DNA of 14,680 nucleotides from an uncultured Gemella sp. (lineage in GTDB: Bacteria > Bacillota > Bacilli > Staphylococcales > Gemellaceae). The notes beneath the pieces were generated by a model that saw only the letters and a program-made list of their open reading frames with translations, did no database searches and was not told the DNA's origin. Of the stretch, positions 1-9,100 are shown one piece after another. How positions within the stretch are numbered: the first letter of the stretch is position 1; each line of letters opens with the position of its first letter. Where the stretch lies: contig CALHQV010000098.1 of NCBI GenBank assembly GCA_938038035.1, forward strand, positions 1 through 14,680. Direction: 5' to 3'. A program made the position numbers and the translations under genes.

Positions 1-275
1 AAGTAATACCAGGCTTGGTAAGAAGAGTCATATACCCACTCACTCTGAGCCATTTTACCATTTGACTTGAGGTAGTAAGCACCTTGCCAAGTATTATGCG
101 CATAAGATCCATCTGATTTGAGGTAATACCAGGCTTGGTAGTAGTTATCGTATACCCACTCATTCTCAGCCATTCTTCCATCTGACTTGAGATAGTAAGC
201 ACCCTGCCAAGTATTTGTTACTGGTTTCCCATTTGCAGAAAAATAGTACCAAGATCCATTTTGACGAACCCAACC
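1..275 (-). repeat. Choline-binding repeats in cbpL (four complete and one cut)
   Basis: From residue 106 the protein is built of alternating choline-binding units of about 18 and 22 residues. The paired period is 40 residues (120 bp), so bases 1-60 closely resemble bases 121-180, and 61-120 resemble 181-240 in part. Conserved aromatic residues (W, YY, WYY) are those that build choline pockets in this family. The array continues past the left edge, so the copy number is unknown. Confidence 0.85.
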
Positions 276-590
276 ACTTACAGCTTCTGCACTAGGAGCA
301 GGTGCTGCACTATTTGGTGCTACATTGTTGTTAGCTTGAGATGTACTCGTCTTTTTCTCTTTTAAAACTCCCTGAGGCGCATTCTTCGCTTCACAAGCGA
401 TTCCATCATGATCCTTATCCAGAGTGGCAGAATAACCTGGTTCTCCCTTATGAATATCTGCATATCCATTCTCCCAAGCTTCCTTACAGCTCGAAAAATG
501 GATACTTTCATCTGCCACAACAGGTTGTAAAAACAGAGTAAGGACAGGTAAAGAAACTAGGCCTAGTTTTAATAAATGACGTTTGTTCAT
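1..590 (-). CDS. cbpL: CbpL-like choline-binding protein with Excalibur domain (5' part; C-terminus beyond window)
   Basis: The visible part is 196 codons, open to the window edge. The start ATG (588-590) is preceded by GGAG seven bases upstream. Residues 1-26 form a signal peptide (MNKRH, a hydrophobic core, then VVA before DES), so the protein is exported. Residues 31-67 form an Excalibur domain: Cys35, and the calcium-loop-like DKDHDGIACE at 58-67 with Cys66, a likely disulfide partner. A Ser/Asn/Ala/Pro-rich linker (about 75-105) leads to choline-binding repeats from residue 106, with GWVRQNGSWYYF, NTWQGAYYLKSDG and EWVYD..YQAWYYLKSDG units. Choline repeats hold proteins non-covalently on teichoic acid phosphocholine. 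Excalibur plus choline repeats, downstream of a chorismate-binding enzyme and a hydrolase, matches pneumococcal CbpL as I remember it. That protein ends in an Ltp-type lipoprotein domain, which would lie outside the window. The symbol rests on architecture and synteny, not a search. Confidence 0.85.
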   Translation of the reverse strand, partial: MNKRHLLKLGLVSLPVLTLFLQPVVADESIHFSSCKEAWENGYADIHKGEPGYSATLDKDHDGIACEAKNAPQGVLKEKKTSTSQANNNVAPNSAAPAPSAEAVSGWVRQNGSWYYFSANGKPVTNTWQGAYYLKSDGRMAENEWVYDNYYQAWYYLKSDGSYAHNTWQGAYYLKSNGKMAQSEWVYDSSYQAWYY

Positions 591-606
591 GATTTTCTCC
601 TAAAAT

Positions 607-630
607 TATAATATCAATATCAATCTCAAT
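607..630 (-). repeat. Tandem ATTGAT hexamers in the cbpL leader
   Basis: Reading the minus strand, four consecutive hexamers occur without a gap: ATTGAG (625-630), ATTGAT (619-624), ATTGAT (613-618) and a degenerate ATTATA (607-612). They lie just downstream of the proposed cbpL -10 box and upstream of the Shine-Dalgarno, so they would cover the transcription start and early leader. This could be a regulator-binding direct repeat or merely low-complexity AT-rich DNA. No known operator is recognised. Confidence 0.4.
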
Positions 631-633
631 ATT

Positions 634-662
634 ATTTTATCAAACTTATTTCAGCAATTCAA
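634..662 (-). promoter_or_regulatory. Candidate cbpL promoter
   Basis: The minus strand carries TTGAAT (657-662), a 17-base spacer and TAAAAT (634-639), a fair sigma-70-type match. The -35 box lies inside the last codons of the hydrolase gene. Transcription would begin near base 627 and give a leader of roughly 37 nt before ATG. cbpL could therefore be expressed independently of, as well as by readthrough from, the pabB-hydrolase unit. The prediction is by eye only. Confidence 0.45.
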
Positions 663-1263
663 GGAAAGGTTTAATCTGTTCAGCAAACTCTTTTGGTTTA
701 GCCTCATTCAAGACATGAGGTCCATCTGGTATAATCTGAAATTGAGATTCTGATATTAGTTTATGAAGACTTCTCATAGAACTAAGATTCGGTTTATCTT
801 TGCTACCACAAATTAGTAAGGTTGGATAGGGACAAGTCCTTGATATATCAGTTAAATCAAGTGTCTTCAACTCTTCAGAAATTCCGACCATAAGAGCTTT
901 GTCTGCTCCCTGTTTTTCAAATACCCTTTTGGGAAGTAATTTAAATACCAGCAACTGAAGATAAAATAGGATATTACCGGACAATTTAAGCGGGCATCCT
1001 GACAGAATCAAAGCTCGGAGATTTGGTAAATCATAACTGGAAAGTTCTAGTGCCAGGGCAGCACCTAAGGACAATCCAATCAAAACAAAAGGTTCTGTCT
1101 CTTGAGCTAGGTGCTGATAAACTCTATCCTTGACTTTTTGATAGCTGTTAACTTCAGAAGAAAATAACTCGATAGCCTCAGAAGGATAATCTGTCAGTAG
1201 ATTCCGAACTTCTTTCCAAGACTCTGCTGACTGCCCTAACCCGTGTAAAAATATCAGTTTCAT
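646..1263 (-). CDS. Alpha/beta hydrolase family protein, 205 aa
   Basis: This is a small cytoplasmic alpha/beta-hydrolase-fold protein with no signal peptide. The sequence shows the N-terminal strand with HGLG (residues 7-10, oxyanion region), the nucleophile elbow GLSLG with Ser65 (residues 63-67), a probable acid Asp156 in CGSKDK, and the catalytic His183 in PDGPHVLNE. The complete triad suggests an active esterase, lipase or thioesterase-type enzyme, but the substrate cannot be read from sequence. The start ATG is preceded by TAGGAG, and the AGGAG (1270-1274) overlaps the pabB stop codon (TAG, 1273-1275), so translation is probably coupled to pabB. The cap region between strands is short and rich in Leu, Phe and Lys (about 95-115). 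The equivalent pneumococcal gene beside the chorismate enzyme is, as I recall, also annotated only as a hydrolase or hypothetical protein. Confidence 0.85.
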   Translation of the reverse strand: MKLIFLHGLGQSAESWKEVRNLLTDYPSEAIELFSSEVNSYQKVKDRVYQHLAQETEPFVLIGLSLGAALALELSSYDLPNLRALILSGCPLKLSGNILFYLQLLVFKLLPKRVFEKQGADKALMVGISEELKTLDLTDISRTCPYPTLLICGSKDKPNLSSMRSLHKLISESQFQIIPDGPHVLNEAKPKEFAEQIKPFLELLK

Positions 1264-1272
1264 CTAATTCTC

Positions 1273-2985
1273 CTAAAGGATTAACTCATACAAGCCTCTC
1301 ACTGCATTACAGCCGTAAATAGCTTCAGCTTGTGCTAAATCTGCCAAGGTCAAGGTTTTCTCTTCTAGCTGGCCTGTTTCTAACAAATGCTGACAATAAA
1401 TTCCTGGCAAGATCCCCAGTCGGATAGGTGGCGTGTAGAATTTACCAGATATCTTTAGAACCAAATTTCCGATAGAGGTTTCAAGTAATTCTCCTCTTGT
1501 ATTATGGTAAATCTTCTCGTGTTTTCCTAAATTCAAATGCGGTCGGTGAGTGGTTTTAAAGTAGGTAAAAGCTTGTTGCAAATTTGCTTCCTGAAGGCAA
1601 AGTTTTGCTTGGCAGAAGGACGAACTGAGAGGTTCCAATACTTGACGATCGACTTCTATCTCTCCAGACTTGCTAAGAGAAATTCGCAAGCGGTAATCTT
1701 GATTAGCATCACAAGCCTGACACTCTTCCTCTATCTTTTGTTTCAAGTTTTCTGAATCAAATGGAAAGGCAAAATACCGACTAGCTTTTCTCAGCCTTTC
1801 TATATGTTGTTCTTCAAACAGCAAGTTCTTCTGGCTGATTTTCCCTGTAGTAATCAGTTTGAAACGAGCTTGTTTACGATAGAGAACGGCTGCCTTTTGA
1901 TGAACCTCGCGGTATTCAGACTCCCAAGTGCTATCCCAAGTAATGCCTCCGCCAACTCCATAGATAGCTTGCCCCTTGTAGAGTTGAATGGTCCGAATGG
2001 CGACATTAAAAATCCGTCGTCCATTTGGAAGCAAGAGACCAATCGTTCCACAGTAGACTCCACGCGGTTGTGGTTCCAACTCCTTAATAATTTCCATAGT
2101 CGCTATCTTAGGAGCTCCTGTGATGGATCCACAAGGAAAGAGAGAGCGAAAAATGGTAACCAAGTCCACATCTGCTCGCAACCGACTCTTGATGGTCGAA
2201 GTCATCTGCCAAACAGTTGAATACTGCTCTACCTGACACAGACGCTCCACATGCTCACTCCCCACTTCAGAAATACGGTTCATATCATTGCGCAAGAGAT
2301 CCACAATCATCATGTTTTCAGAGCGATTTTTTGGGTCCTGTTCCAACCAACTGGCCTGCTCCAAGTCTTCTTTGTCGGTCACGCCACGCTGAGTTGTTCC
2401 CTTCATTGGTCGCGTTGTCAACTCGCGGTCATTTTGCTCAAAAAAGAGCTCTGGGCTCATGGAAATCACTGCCATCTCGTCATGTTCAACATAGGCATTG
2501 TAGCCCGCCTCCTGCTCTACCACCATACGATTGTAGATGGCAAAAGGATTGGCACTTAAGTCTTGCTTGAGTTGGACAGTGTAGTTGACCTGATAGGTAT
2601 CTCCCTGCCGCAAATGATGGTGAATCTGGGCAATAGCCTTTTCATAGTCCTCTGCAGACGTTACTTCCTGCCAATTTGAAGGCAAATCAACCTCATCATA
2701 AGTCAGAGGAATAGGGGATGTTTCTACCCTATCATGAACTGTAAAATATAGCAGGTACTCTGCCAGTAAAGGAGCTTTATGAACTGCTAATTTCTCCTCA
2801 AAAGCAGGTGCAGCCTCATAGCTGACATAGCCCACCACATAGTAGCCTTGCTCTTGGTAGCTTTCCACTTGTGCCAGCAAATCTACCACTTCTACTACAT
2901 TTCTCGTTTTCAACTCTTTAATAGGCTGGGTAAAGGTGTATCTCTCCCCCAAAGCTCTAAAATCAATTACTGTTTTTCTATGCAT
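1273..2985 (-). CDS. pabB: Bifunctional aminodeoxychorismate synthase component I / aminodeoxychorismate lyase (PabB-PabC fusion)
   Basis: This 570-residue cytoplasmic enzyme makes p-aminobenzoate for folate. Residues about 1-370 are a chorismate-binding PabB domain. PMKGT (193-197) carries the lysine typical of PabB, where TrpE has PIAGT. SENMMIVDLLRND (222-234), CGSITGAPK (285-293) and GVGGGITWDSTWESEY (343-358) are the conserved chorismate-fold blocks. Residues about 375-570 are a class IV PLP lyase/aminotransferase-like PabC domain, with FKTTHRP (476-482, likely PLP lysine 477), ETSIGN (502-507), GILPGIY (524-530) and the C-terminal NAVRGLYE. The fusion would turn chorismate plus ammonia into aminodeoxychorismate and then p-aminobenzoate plus pyruvate. 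The glutamine amidotransferase PabA is not in the window and must come from elsewhere. It heads an operon with the hydrolase. The start ATG lies six bases after a -10 box, so it has little or no leader. Confidence 0.93.
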   Translation of the reverse strand: MHRKTVIDFRALGERYTFTQPIKELKTRNVVEVVDLLAQVESYQEQGYYVVGYVSYEAAPAFEEKLAVHKAPLLAEYLLYFTVHDRVETSPIPLTYDEVDLPSNWQEVTSAEDYEKAIAQIHHHLRQGDTYQVNYTVQLKQDLSANPFAIYNRMVVEQEAGYNAYVEHDEMAVISMSPELFFEQNDRELTTRPMKGTTQRGVTDKEDLEQASWLEQDPKNRSENMMIVDLLRNDMNRISEVGSEHVERLCQVEQYSTVWQMTSTIKSRLRADVDLVTIFRSLFPCGSITGAPKIATMEIIKELEPQPRGVYCGTIGLLLPNGRRIFNVAIRTIQLYKGQAIYGVGGGITWDSTWESEYREVHQKAAVLYRKQARFKLITTGKISQKNLLFEEQHIERLRKASRYFAFPFDSENLKQKIEEECQACDANQDYRLRISLSKSGEIEVDRQVLEPLSSSFCQAKLCLQEANLQQAFTYFKTTHRPHLNLGKHEKIYHNTRGELLETSIGNLVLKISGKFYTPPIRLGILPGIYCQHLLETGQLEEKTLTLADLAQAEAIYGCNAVRGLYELIL

Positions 2986-2991
2986 ACCTTA

Positions 2992-3000
2992 AGTATAGCA
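2992..3000 (-). promoter_or_regulatory. Extended -10 promoter of pabB, predicting a leaderless mRNA
   Basis: The minus strand reads TGC then TATACT (2992-2997), an extended -10 motif (TGn-TATACT). No good -35 is seen 16-18 bases upstream. Only TAAGGT separates the -10 from the ATG at 2983-2985, which places the expected transcription start on or next to the A of the start codon. The AAGG in this gap is too close to ATG to act as a normal ribosome-binding site. Confidence 0.55.
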
Positions 3001-3015
3001 CAAAATAAGAAAACC

Positions 3016-3036
3016 CTCATCCGCAAAGCAGATGAG
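3016..3036 (-). terminator. Small hairpin upstream of pabB (secondary terminator candidate)
   Basis: On the minus strand CTCATC (3031-3036) and GATGAG (3016-3021) form a 6-bp stem, and inner GC/GC pairs can extend it around a short TTT-containing loop. It is followed by a T-rich run (GGTTTTCTTATTTTG) leading into the pabB -10. It could be a backup terminator for the upstream surface-protein gene. The stem is short and the T-run is interrupted, so it is weaker than the hairpin at 3076-3114. Confidence 0.45.
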
Positions 3037-3073
3037 ATTATCTTTAGTCCCGTCACGTATCTTCTGGTTAGAG

Positions 3074-3114
3074 AAAAAACTCTCCTAGTAGCTATTTTGC
3101 TCTAGGAGAGTTTT
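3074..3114 (-). terminator. Rho-independent terminator of the LPXTG surface-protein gene
   Basis: A perfect 13-bp inverted repeat, AAAACTCTCCTAG (3076-3088) with CTAGGAGAGTTTT (3102-3114), encloses a 13-base spacer that can itself pair AGC with GCT. On the minus strand it ends in six T residues (3074-3079). It begins 55 bases after the stop codon of the large surface protein. The plus-strand side has only four T residues, so termination is mainly for the leftward transcript. Confidence 0.85.
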
Positions 3115-3169
3115 AAGAATAATATTATCCACTTAGTCTCAAAAAAGGAGTTGCGACCTTTAGAAATCG

Positions 3170-6100
3170 TTATTGATTTTCTAATTTATCTTCTTCATCT
3201 TCTTTTCGACGACGAGCAATAAGACCAAAACCAAGTATTGCACTAGCTGCTGCTGCAACCATTGCCGTTATGGATTCTGTTGTGCCTGTATTTGGCAATT
3301 CTCTAGCCACTACACGCTGATTAGTAGCTACTTGCTGATTCTCATTTTCAAGTTGTGAGATAGGAAATGCTACACTATCTTTCACTTTAGCTTTGGCTTC
3401 ATCAGTTTTCAATACTTGGTCTATTGCTTGTTTTTCCTGTGGTTTTTCTTTAGAAGTTGGATTAGCTGAGTTTACATGAACTCCAGCACTTGCTCCAACT
3501 GCCGGTCTAATTTGTGCAATCGGATTGACTGAGTTCACTTCCTCAATACCAGTTGACTTAGCTTGGTCGACTGTTGCATTCGTTGTTGCTTTGTCGATGG
3601 CTGCTTTCGCTGCGTCAGCTTTAGCTTTCGCGTCTGCTTTGGCTGCAGTTTTCTCTTCATCTGTTAAGTCTGTACGTCCGTCTATCTCGGCAGTCTTAGC
3701 TTTAAGAACTTCGTCGATGGATTTCTTAGCTTCTGACTTTGCTACTGCGTCTGGATTTACATTATTTACTTCTCTTGTTCCAGTCACCTTAGCTTGTTCT
3801 ACTTCCGCATTTGTTGTTGCGTTGTCGATTGCAGTCTTCGCTGCGTCAGCTTTTGTTTTTGCTTCTGCCTTAGCCCCAATTTTCTCTTCTTCTGTTAAGT
3901 CTGTGCGAGAGTCTATCTCGGAAGTCTTAGCTTTAAGCGCTTCGTCGATGGATTGCTTAGCTTCCGTCTTCGCTACTGCCTCTGGGTTTACTGAAGTCAC
4001 TGCTGTGATTCCAGTTGCCTTAGATTGGTCGACTTCTGCATTCTTTGTTGCTTTATCTATGGCTGATTTTGCTGCGTCAGCCTTATCTTTTACTTCTGCT
4101 TTAGCCGCGGTTTTCTCTTCGTCTGTTAAGTCTGTACGAGAGTCGATTTCATCAGTCTTAGATTTAAGCGCTTCGTCGATGGCTTGCTTAGCTTCTGTCT
4201 TCGCTACTGCCTCTGGGTTTACTGAAGTCACTGCTGTGATTCCAGTTGACTTAGATTGGTAGACTTCTGCATTCGTTGTTGCTTTATCTATGGCTGATTT
4301 TGCTGCGTCAGCTTTGGCTTTTGCATCTGCTTTGGCTGCAGTTTTCTCTTCATCTGTTAAGTCTGTACGAGCATCAATTTCGGCAGTCTTAGCTTTCAAA
4401 GCATCGTCGATGGCTTGCTTAGCTTCTGTCTTCGCTACTGCTTCTGGATTTACTGAAGTGACTTCTAAAGTTCCGTTAGTTTTAGCTTGGTCGACTGCTG
4501 CATTCGTTGTTGCTTTGTCGATGGCTTCTTTTGCTGCGTCAGCCTTAGCTTTTGCTTCTGACTTAGCAGCAGCTTTCTCTTCATCTGTTAAGTCTGTACG
4601 TGCGTCGATTTCGTCGTTCTTAGCCTTCAGAGCTTCGTCGATGGCTTGCTTAGCTTCTGTCTTAGCCACTGCACCTGGATTTACTGAAGTGACTTCTGCA
4701 ATTCCAGTTGACTTTGCTTGGTCAACTTCTGCATTGGTTGTCGCTTTATCGATAACTTCTTTTGCTGCGTCGGCCTTAGCTTTTGCTTCTGACTTAGCAG
4801 CAGTTTTCTCTTCGTCTGTTAAATCTGTACGAGCGTCTATCTCGTCGTTCTTAGCTTTTAGGGCATCATCGATGGCTTGCTTAGCTGCTGTCTTAGCTTC
4901 TGGTTGTGGATCTACTGCTTTTACTTCTGTTATTCCAGTCACCTTAGCTTGTTCTACCTCCGCATTTGTTATTGCGTTGTCGATGGTTGCTTTCGCTGCG
5001 TCAGCTTTGGCTTTTGCATCTAATTTAGCCACAGTTTTCTCTTCGTCTGTTAAGTCTGTACGTGCGTCTATCTCAGCACTCTTAGCTTTAAGAGCTTCAT
5101 CGATGGCTTGCTTAGCTTCCGTCTTCGCTACTGCTGCTGGAGTCACTGAAGCTACACTTGCTGCCCCATCGTTTTTAACTTGAGTTACTGCATCGTTTGT
5201 TGTTGCGTTGTCGATTGCAGTCTTCGCTGCGTCAGCTTTTGTTTTCGCGTCTCCCTTAGCTGCAGTTTTCTCCTCATCTGTCAAGTCTGTACGAGCGTCT
5301 ATCTCATCAGTCTTAGCTTTCAAAGCTTCGTCGATGGATTGCTTAGCTGCTGACTTAGTCAACGCCTCTGGATTGACTGAAGTGACTTCTGTTGTTCCAG
5401 TCACCTTAGCTTGTTCTACTTCTGCATTTGTTGTTGCGTTGTCGATGGTTGCTTTCACTGCGTCAGCCTTAGCTTTTGCTTCTGACTTAGCAGCAGCTTT
5501 CTCTTCATCTGTTAGGTCTGTACGAGCGTCGATTTCATCATTCTTAGCTTTCAGAGCTTCGTCGATGGATTGCTTAGCTGCTGTCTTCACTACTGCTGCT
5601 GGAGTAACTGAAGCTACACTTGCTGCCCCATCGTTTTTAGCTTGAGTTACTGCATCGTTTGTTGTCGCGTTGTCGATCGCTTGTTTCGCTGCGTCGGCTT
5701 TGGCTTTCGCATCTTCCTTAGCTTTGGCTTTTTCTTCAGCCGTTAAATCGTTATTGGAATCAATCGCGTCATTCTTTGCTTTCAATGCGTCATCGATGGC
5801 TTGTTTTGCAGCCGGTTTAGCTGTTGGTGTTGGAGTTACTGAAGATATACTTGTCGCTCCGTCATTTTTAGCTTGTTCTACCGCATCGTTTGTTGTCGCG
5901 TTGTCGATGGCTTGCTTTGCTACATCTGCTTTGGATTTTGCGTCTTCCTTAGCTTTGGATTTTTCTTCAGCAGTCAAATCGTTATTGGCATCAATCGCGT
6001 CATTCTTAGCTTTTAGTGATTCATCTATCACTTTCTTAGCTTCTGTTTTCGCTACTGCTTCTGGATTTACTGAAGTTACTTCTGTTGTTCCATTTTTCTT

Positions 6101-9100
6101 GATTTGGTCGATTTCTGCATTTGTTGTCGCGATATCGATTCCTTCTTTTGCTGCGTCTGCCTTAGCTTTTGCGTCTGCCTTAGCTGCAGTTTTCTCTTCC
6201 GCTGTTAAGTCGTTGTTTGCATCAATCGTATCGTTTTTAGCTTTTAATGCATCGTCTATTGCTTTCTTAGCTGCTGGCTTTGCCTGTGCTGTTGGATTTA
6301 CTGAATCTACACTTGTCGCTCCAGCGTTTTTAGCTTGAGTTACTGCATCGTTTGTTGTTGCGTTGTCGATTGCAGTCTTCGCTGCAGCTGCCTTGTCTTG
6401 CGCTTCTTGCTTAGCTGCTGCTTTTTCTTCATCAGTCAAGTCGTTGTTTGCGTCGATTGCTTTGATCTTATCAGCTAACGCGTCTTCTACTGCTTTCTTA
6501 GCTGCTGGTTTTGCTACCGGCGTCGGATTTACATTGTTTACTTCTGTTGTTCCATTAGCCTTAGCTTGGTCCACTCCTGCGTTTGTTGTTGCATTGTCAA
6601 TCGCTGTTTTCGCTGCGTCTGCTTTAGCCTTAGCATCTTCCTTAGCTTTTGCTTTCTCTTCCGCTGTTAAGTTGTTGTTGGCATCTATAGCTGCTTCCTT
6701 TGCTTTTAATGCTTCATCAACTGCATTTTTTGCATCAGTTTTCTTTTGGCTTGCTTGCGGATTAACGCTTTCTACATCAGCAACGCCTGTAGTTTTCGCA
6801 TTATCTACTGTTGAGTTTGTTGTTGCAGTATCAATATTATTTTTAGCCGCTGTTGCTCTTGCTTGTGCATCTGCTTTTGCTGCTTCTTTTTCTTCAGTTG
6901 TTAAATCATTTCTTGCATCAAGTTGTGCTACTTTCGCTTTCAGCGCGTCTTCGATTGCTTTCTTAGCCACTGGTTTCGCTACCGCTGTTGGCGTTACTGA
7001 ACTTACACTTGTCGTTCCTGCCGTTTGGGCTGAGTCCACTGCTACGTTTGTTGTAGCATTATCGATTGCTGTTTTTGCTGCATTCGCTTTTGCCTGTGCA
7101 TCTGCTTTTGCTGCATTCTTCTCTTCTGTCGTTAAGTCGTTATTCGCATCGATGGCTGCTTCTTTCTCTCTTAAAGCTGAGTCAATAGCTGCTTTTGCCG
7201 TATCTTTCTTCGTTGCTACAGGATTATCATTGCTAATCGCTGTTGTCCCAGATGTTTTGGCATTATCTAATGCTGCTTTTGTCGTTACCGAGTTATCATT
7301 AATTGCTGTTAAAGCTTTCGCCTTATCGGCATTAACTTTTTCGATTGCAGCTACTTTTTCTTCGGCAGTTGCGTTTGTATTAGCATTAATCTCTGCAATT
7401 TTATTGTCTGCAGCTGTATTAATTGCATCAATTGCAGGTTGTTTATTTAAACTTGTGAATTCTGATAAAGGTTTTGTATCAGTTGAACCATCTTTATAGG
7501 TCACAACAAGATTTCCATTAGCATCTTTTGTAATCGTAGAAATTCTTGTCGCCTGATTGTCTACAGCTTGTCCTCTCTTACTTGTAAGATTTGCGTCATC
7601 ATTAGTTTGAGAGTACTCGATTTTTACTTTTTCTTTAATTTTTTCAAATTCGTCAGCCGTAACATTCGCTGGATCTACTACACTAACTGTTCCTTCTGGA
7701 GTCTTAATATCATATTTAGTAGTCTGATTTTTTACAACAAATTCAACATAACCTTCAATTTTTTGACGTTCTGCAGGATTAGTAGTTGCATTAATTCTTC
7801 CGTTAAAAGGTGCACTTTCTCCATTATTGTCATCTTTTGCAACGATAACACTTGTCCATTTTTTCCCAGCAGTTAAGTTCGTTGTTCCAGTCATTTTAAT
7901 GGTTGCTGTCTTCTTATCTTCAGAAACAGAACCTGCTCCGCTTGTTACTGCGCTATCAACAATATTCCCTACTGCTAAACCAAAACTAGTTGCATTATTA
8001 TAGTTAATGTCACCAGGGCCACGAAGTTTTAGGTCCTTAATCTTAGACTCATCCGTTGCAGTAAATGTTAGGTCTGTCTCTTCTCCAGAATAGATATAAA
8101 TATTTCTGTTCGCTTCGTTTGAATACGGTAGATTAACAACCGGCGGAACATTTTTTTGTACAATTTCACTTACTGGTTTTGTCTTCGTAGAACCATCTGT
8201 AAATGTCACAACGATATTATTCCCAACGATATTAACCGATTGAATAACATCCTCTGGGTGTTCTACTAAAGTTCCACGTCTATCAGCAAATCGTGCATCT
8301 TCGTTTGTTGTTGAATATTCTAATTGAATACTATCTTTGATTTTCTTTAAATCTTCTGCTGTAGGATTTGTCAAACTAGTTACAGAAATCTTTTCATCTG
8401 TAGGTTGAGATCTTAAGGCGTATTTTTTTGCTTGAGATTTTAATACTAAGTAGAAATATCCTGGATCCGTTATATCCATACCTTTTTTAAGATTTTCTCT
8501 ACCTTGGTCATCAACTACTTGAACATAACGAGTACCAACATTTAATGTTTGGTTTTCTTGTTTTGTGTAATCTCTGTTCTTTTTTAATATATCATTTGGA
8601 CGACCTGTAATGACGATTTTCGCAGGATTTGCTTGACTCGCCTCCGATGTTACCCCTGCCGTTTCAGCACGATTTATTACAGTAGCTGTAAATCCAAATT
8701 CAACATCCAAGTCATTATCTGTACCTGCAACATTAGGGAATCTTTGTCTAGATCCTTTCTTAATCGTTGCATAGCGAATTTTTCCAGTTTCAGAATAAAC
8801 TGGAATTTCTAATGAAAAATGCTCTTCGTTATAGATATAGATTTTCTTCTCATCTGGTATGGAGAATGTAAAGTCTACCTTTGGATCTTGATTGACAGCT
8901 GCACGGAATGTTGTATCCTTTTCAATTTCACTTCCATTACGCGGATCATTGGCACCAGTATTTTCAATCGCATTTGATTCTGATGGTTTCTCAGTATTCT
9001 CAGCTTTGATACCAACTGTTTCTTTACCCTCAGTAGTATCTGTTGAAACAATTTCTTTTTTCTCAACCGGCTTATTTCGTAATTTTGAGTTAACAGTAGT

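Noticed and set aside
605..610. Perfect TATAAT on the minus strand just before cbpL.
   Set aside because: It lies only about 15 bases from the ATG, so transcription would start inside the Shine-Dalgarno, and there is no -35 at a proper distance. The TTGAAT-17-TAAAAT pair upstream is the better candidate.
2848..3105. Plus-strand open frame overlapping the pabB start and the terminator region.
   Set aside because: It covers the pabB 5' end in antisense and runs through the terminator hairpin, has no ribosome site, and its translation resembles no known protein.
3512..7189. Regularly spaced repeats that might suggest a CRISPR-like array.
   Set aside because: The 231-bp period is a multiple of three, the units are contiguous with no unique spacers, and the reading frame is open throughout. 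It is a coding repeat.
3525..7499. Several long plus-strand open frames antisense to the repeat array (Ala/Ser-rich translations).
   Set aside because: They mirror the array in its reverse frame. Their breaks recur at equivalent repeat positions (or at single changes such as the TAG at 4260-4262), and the translations are low-complexity Ala/Ser/Phe. They arise from the codon composition of the Ala/Lys/Asp repeats, not from selection for a second protein.
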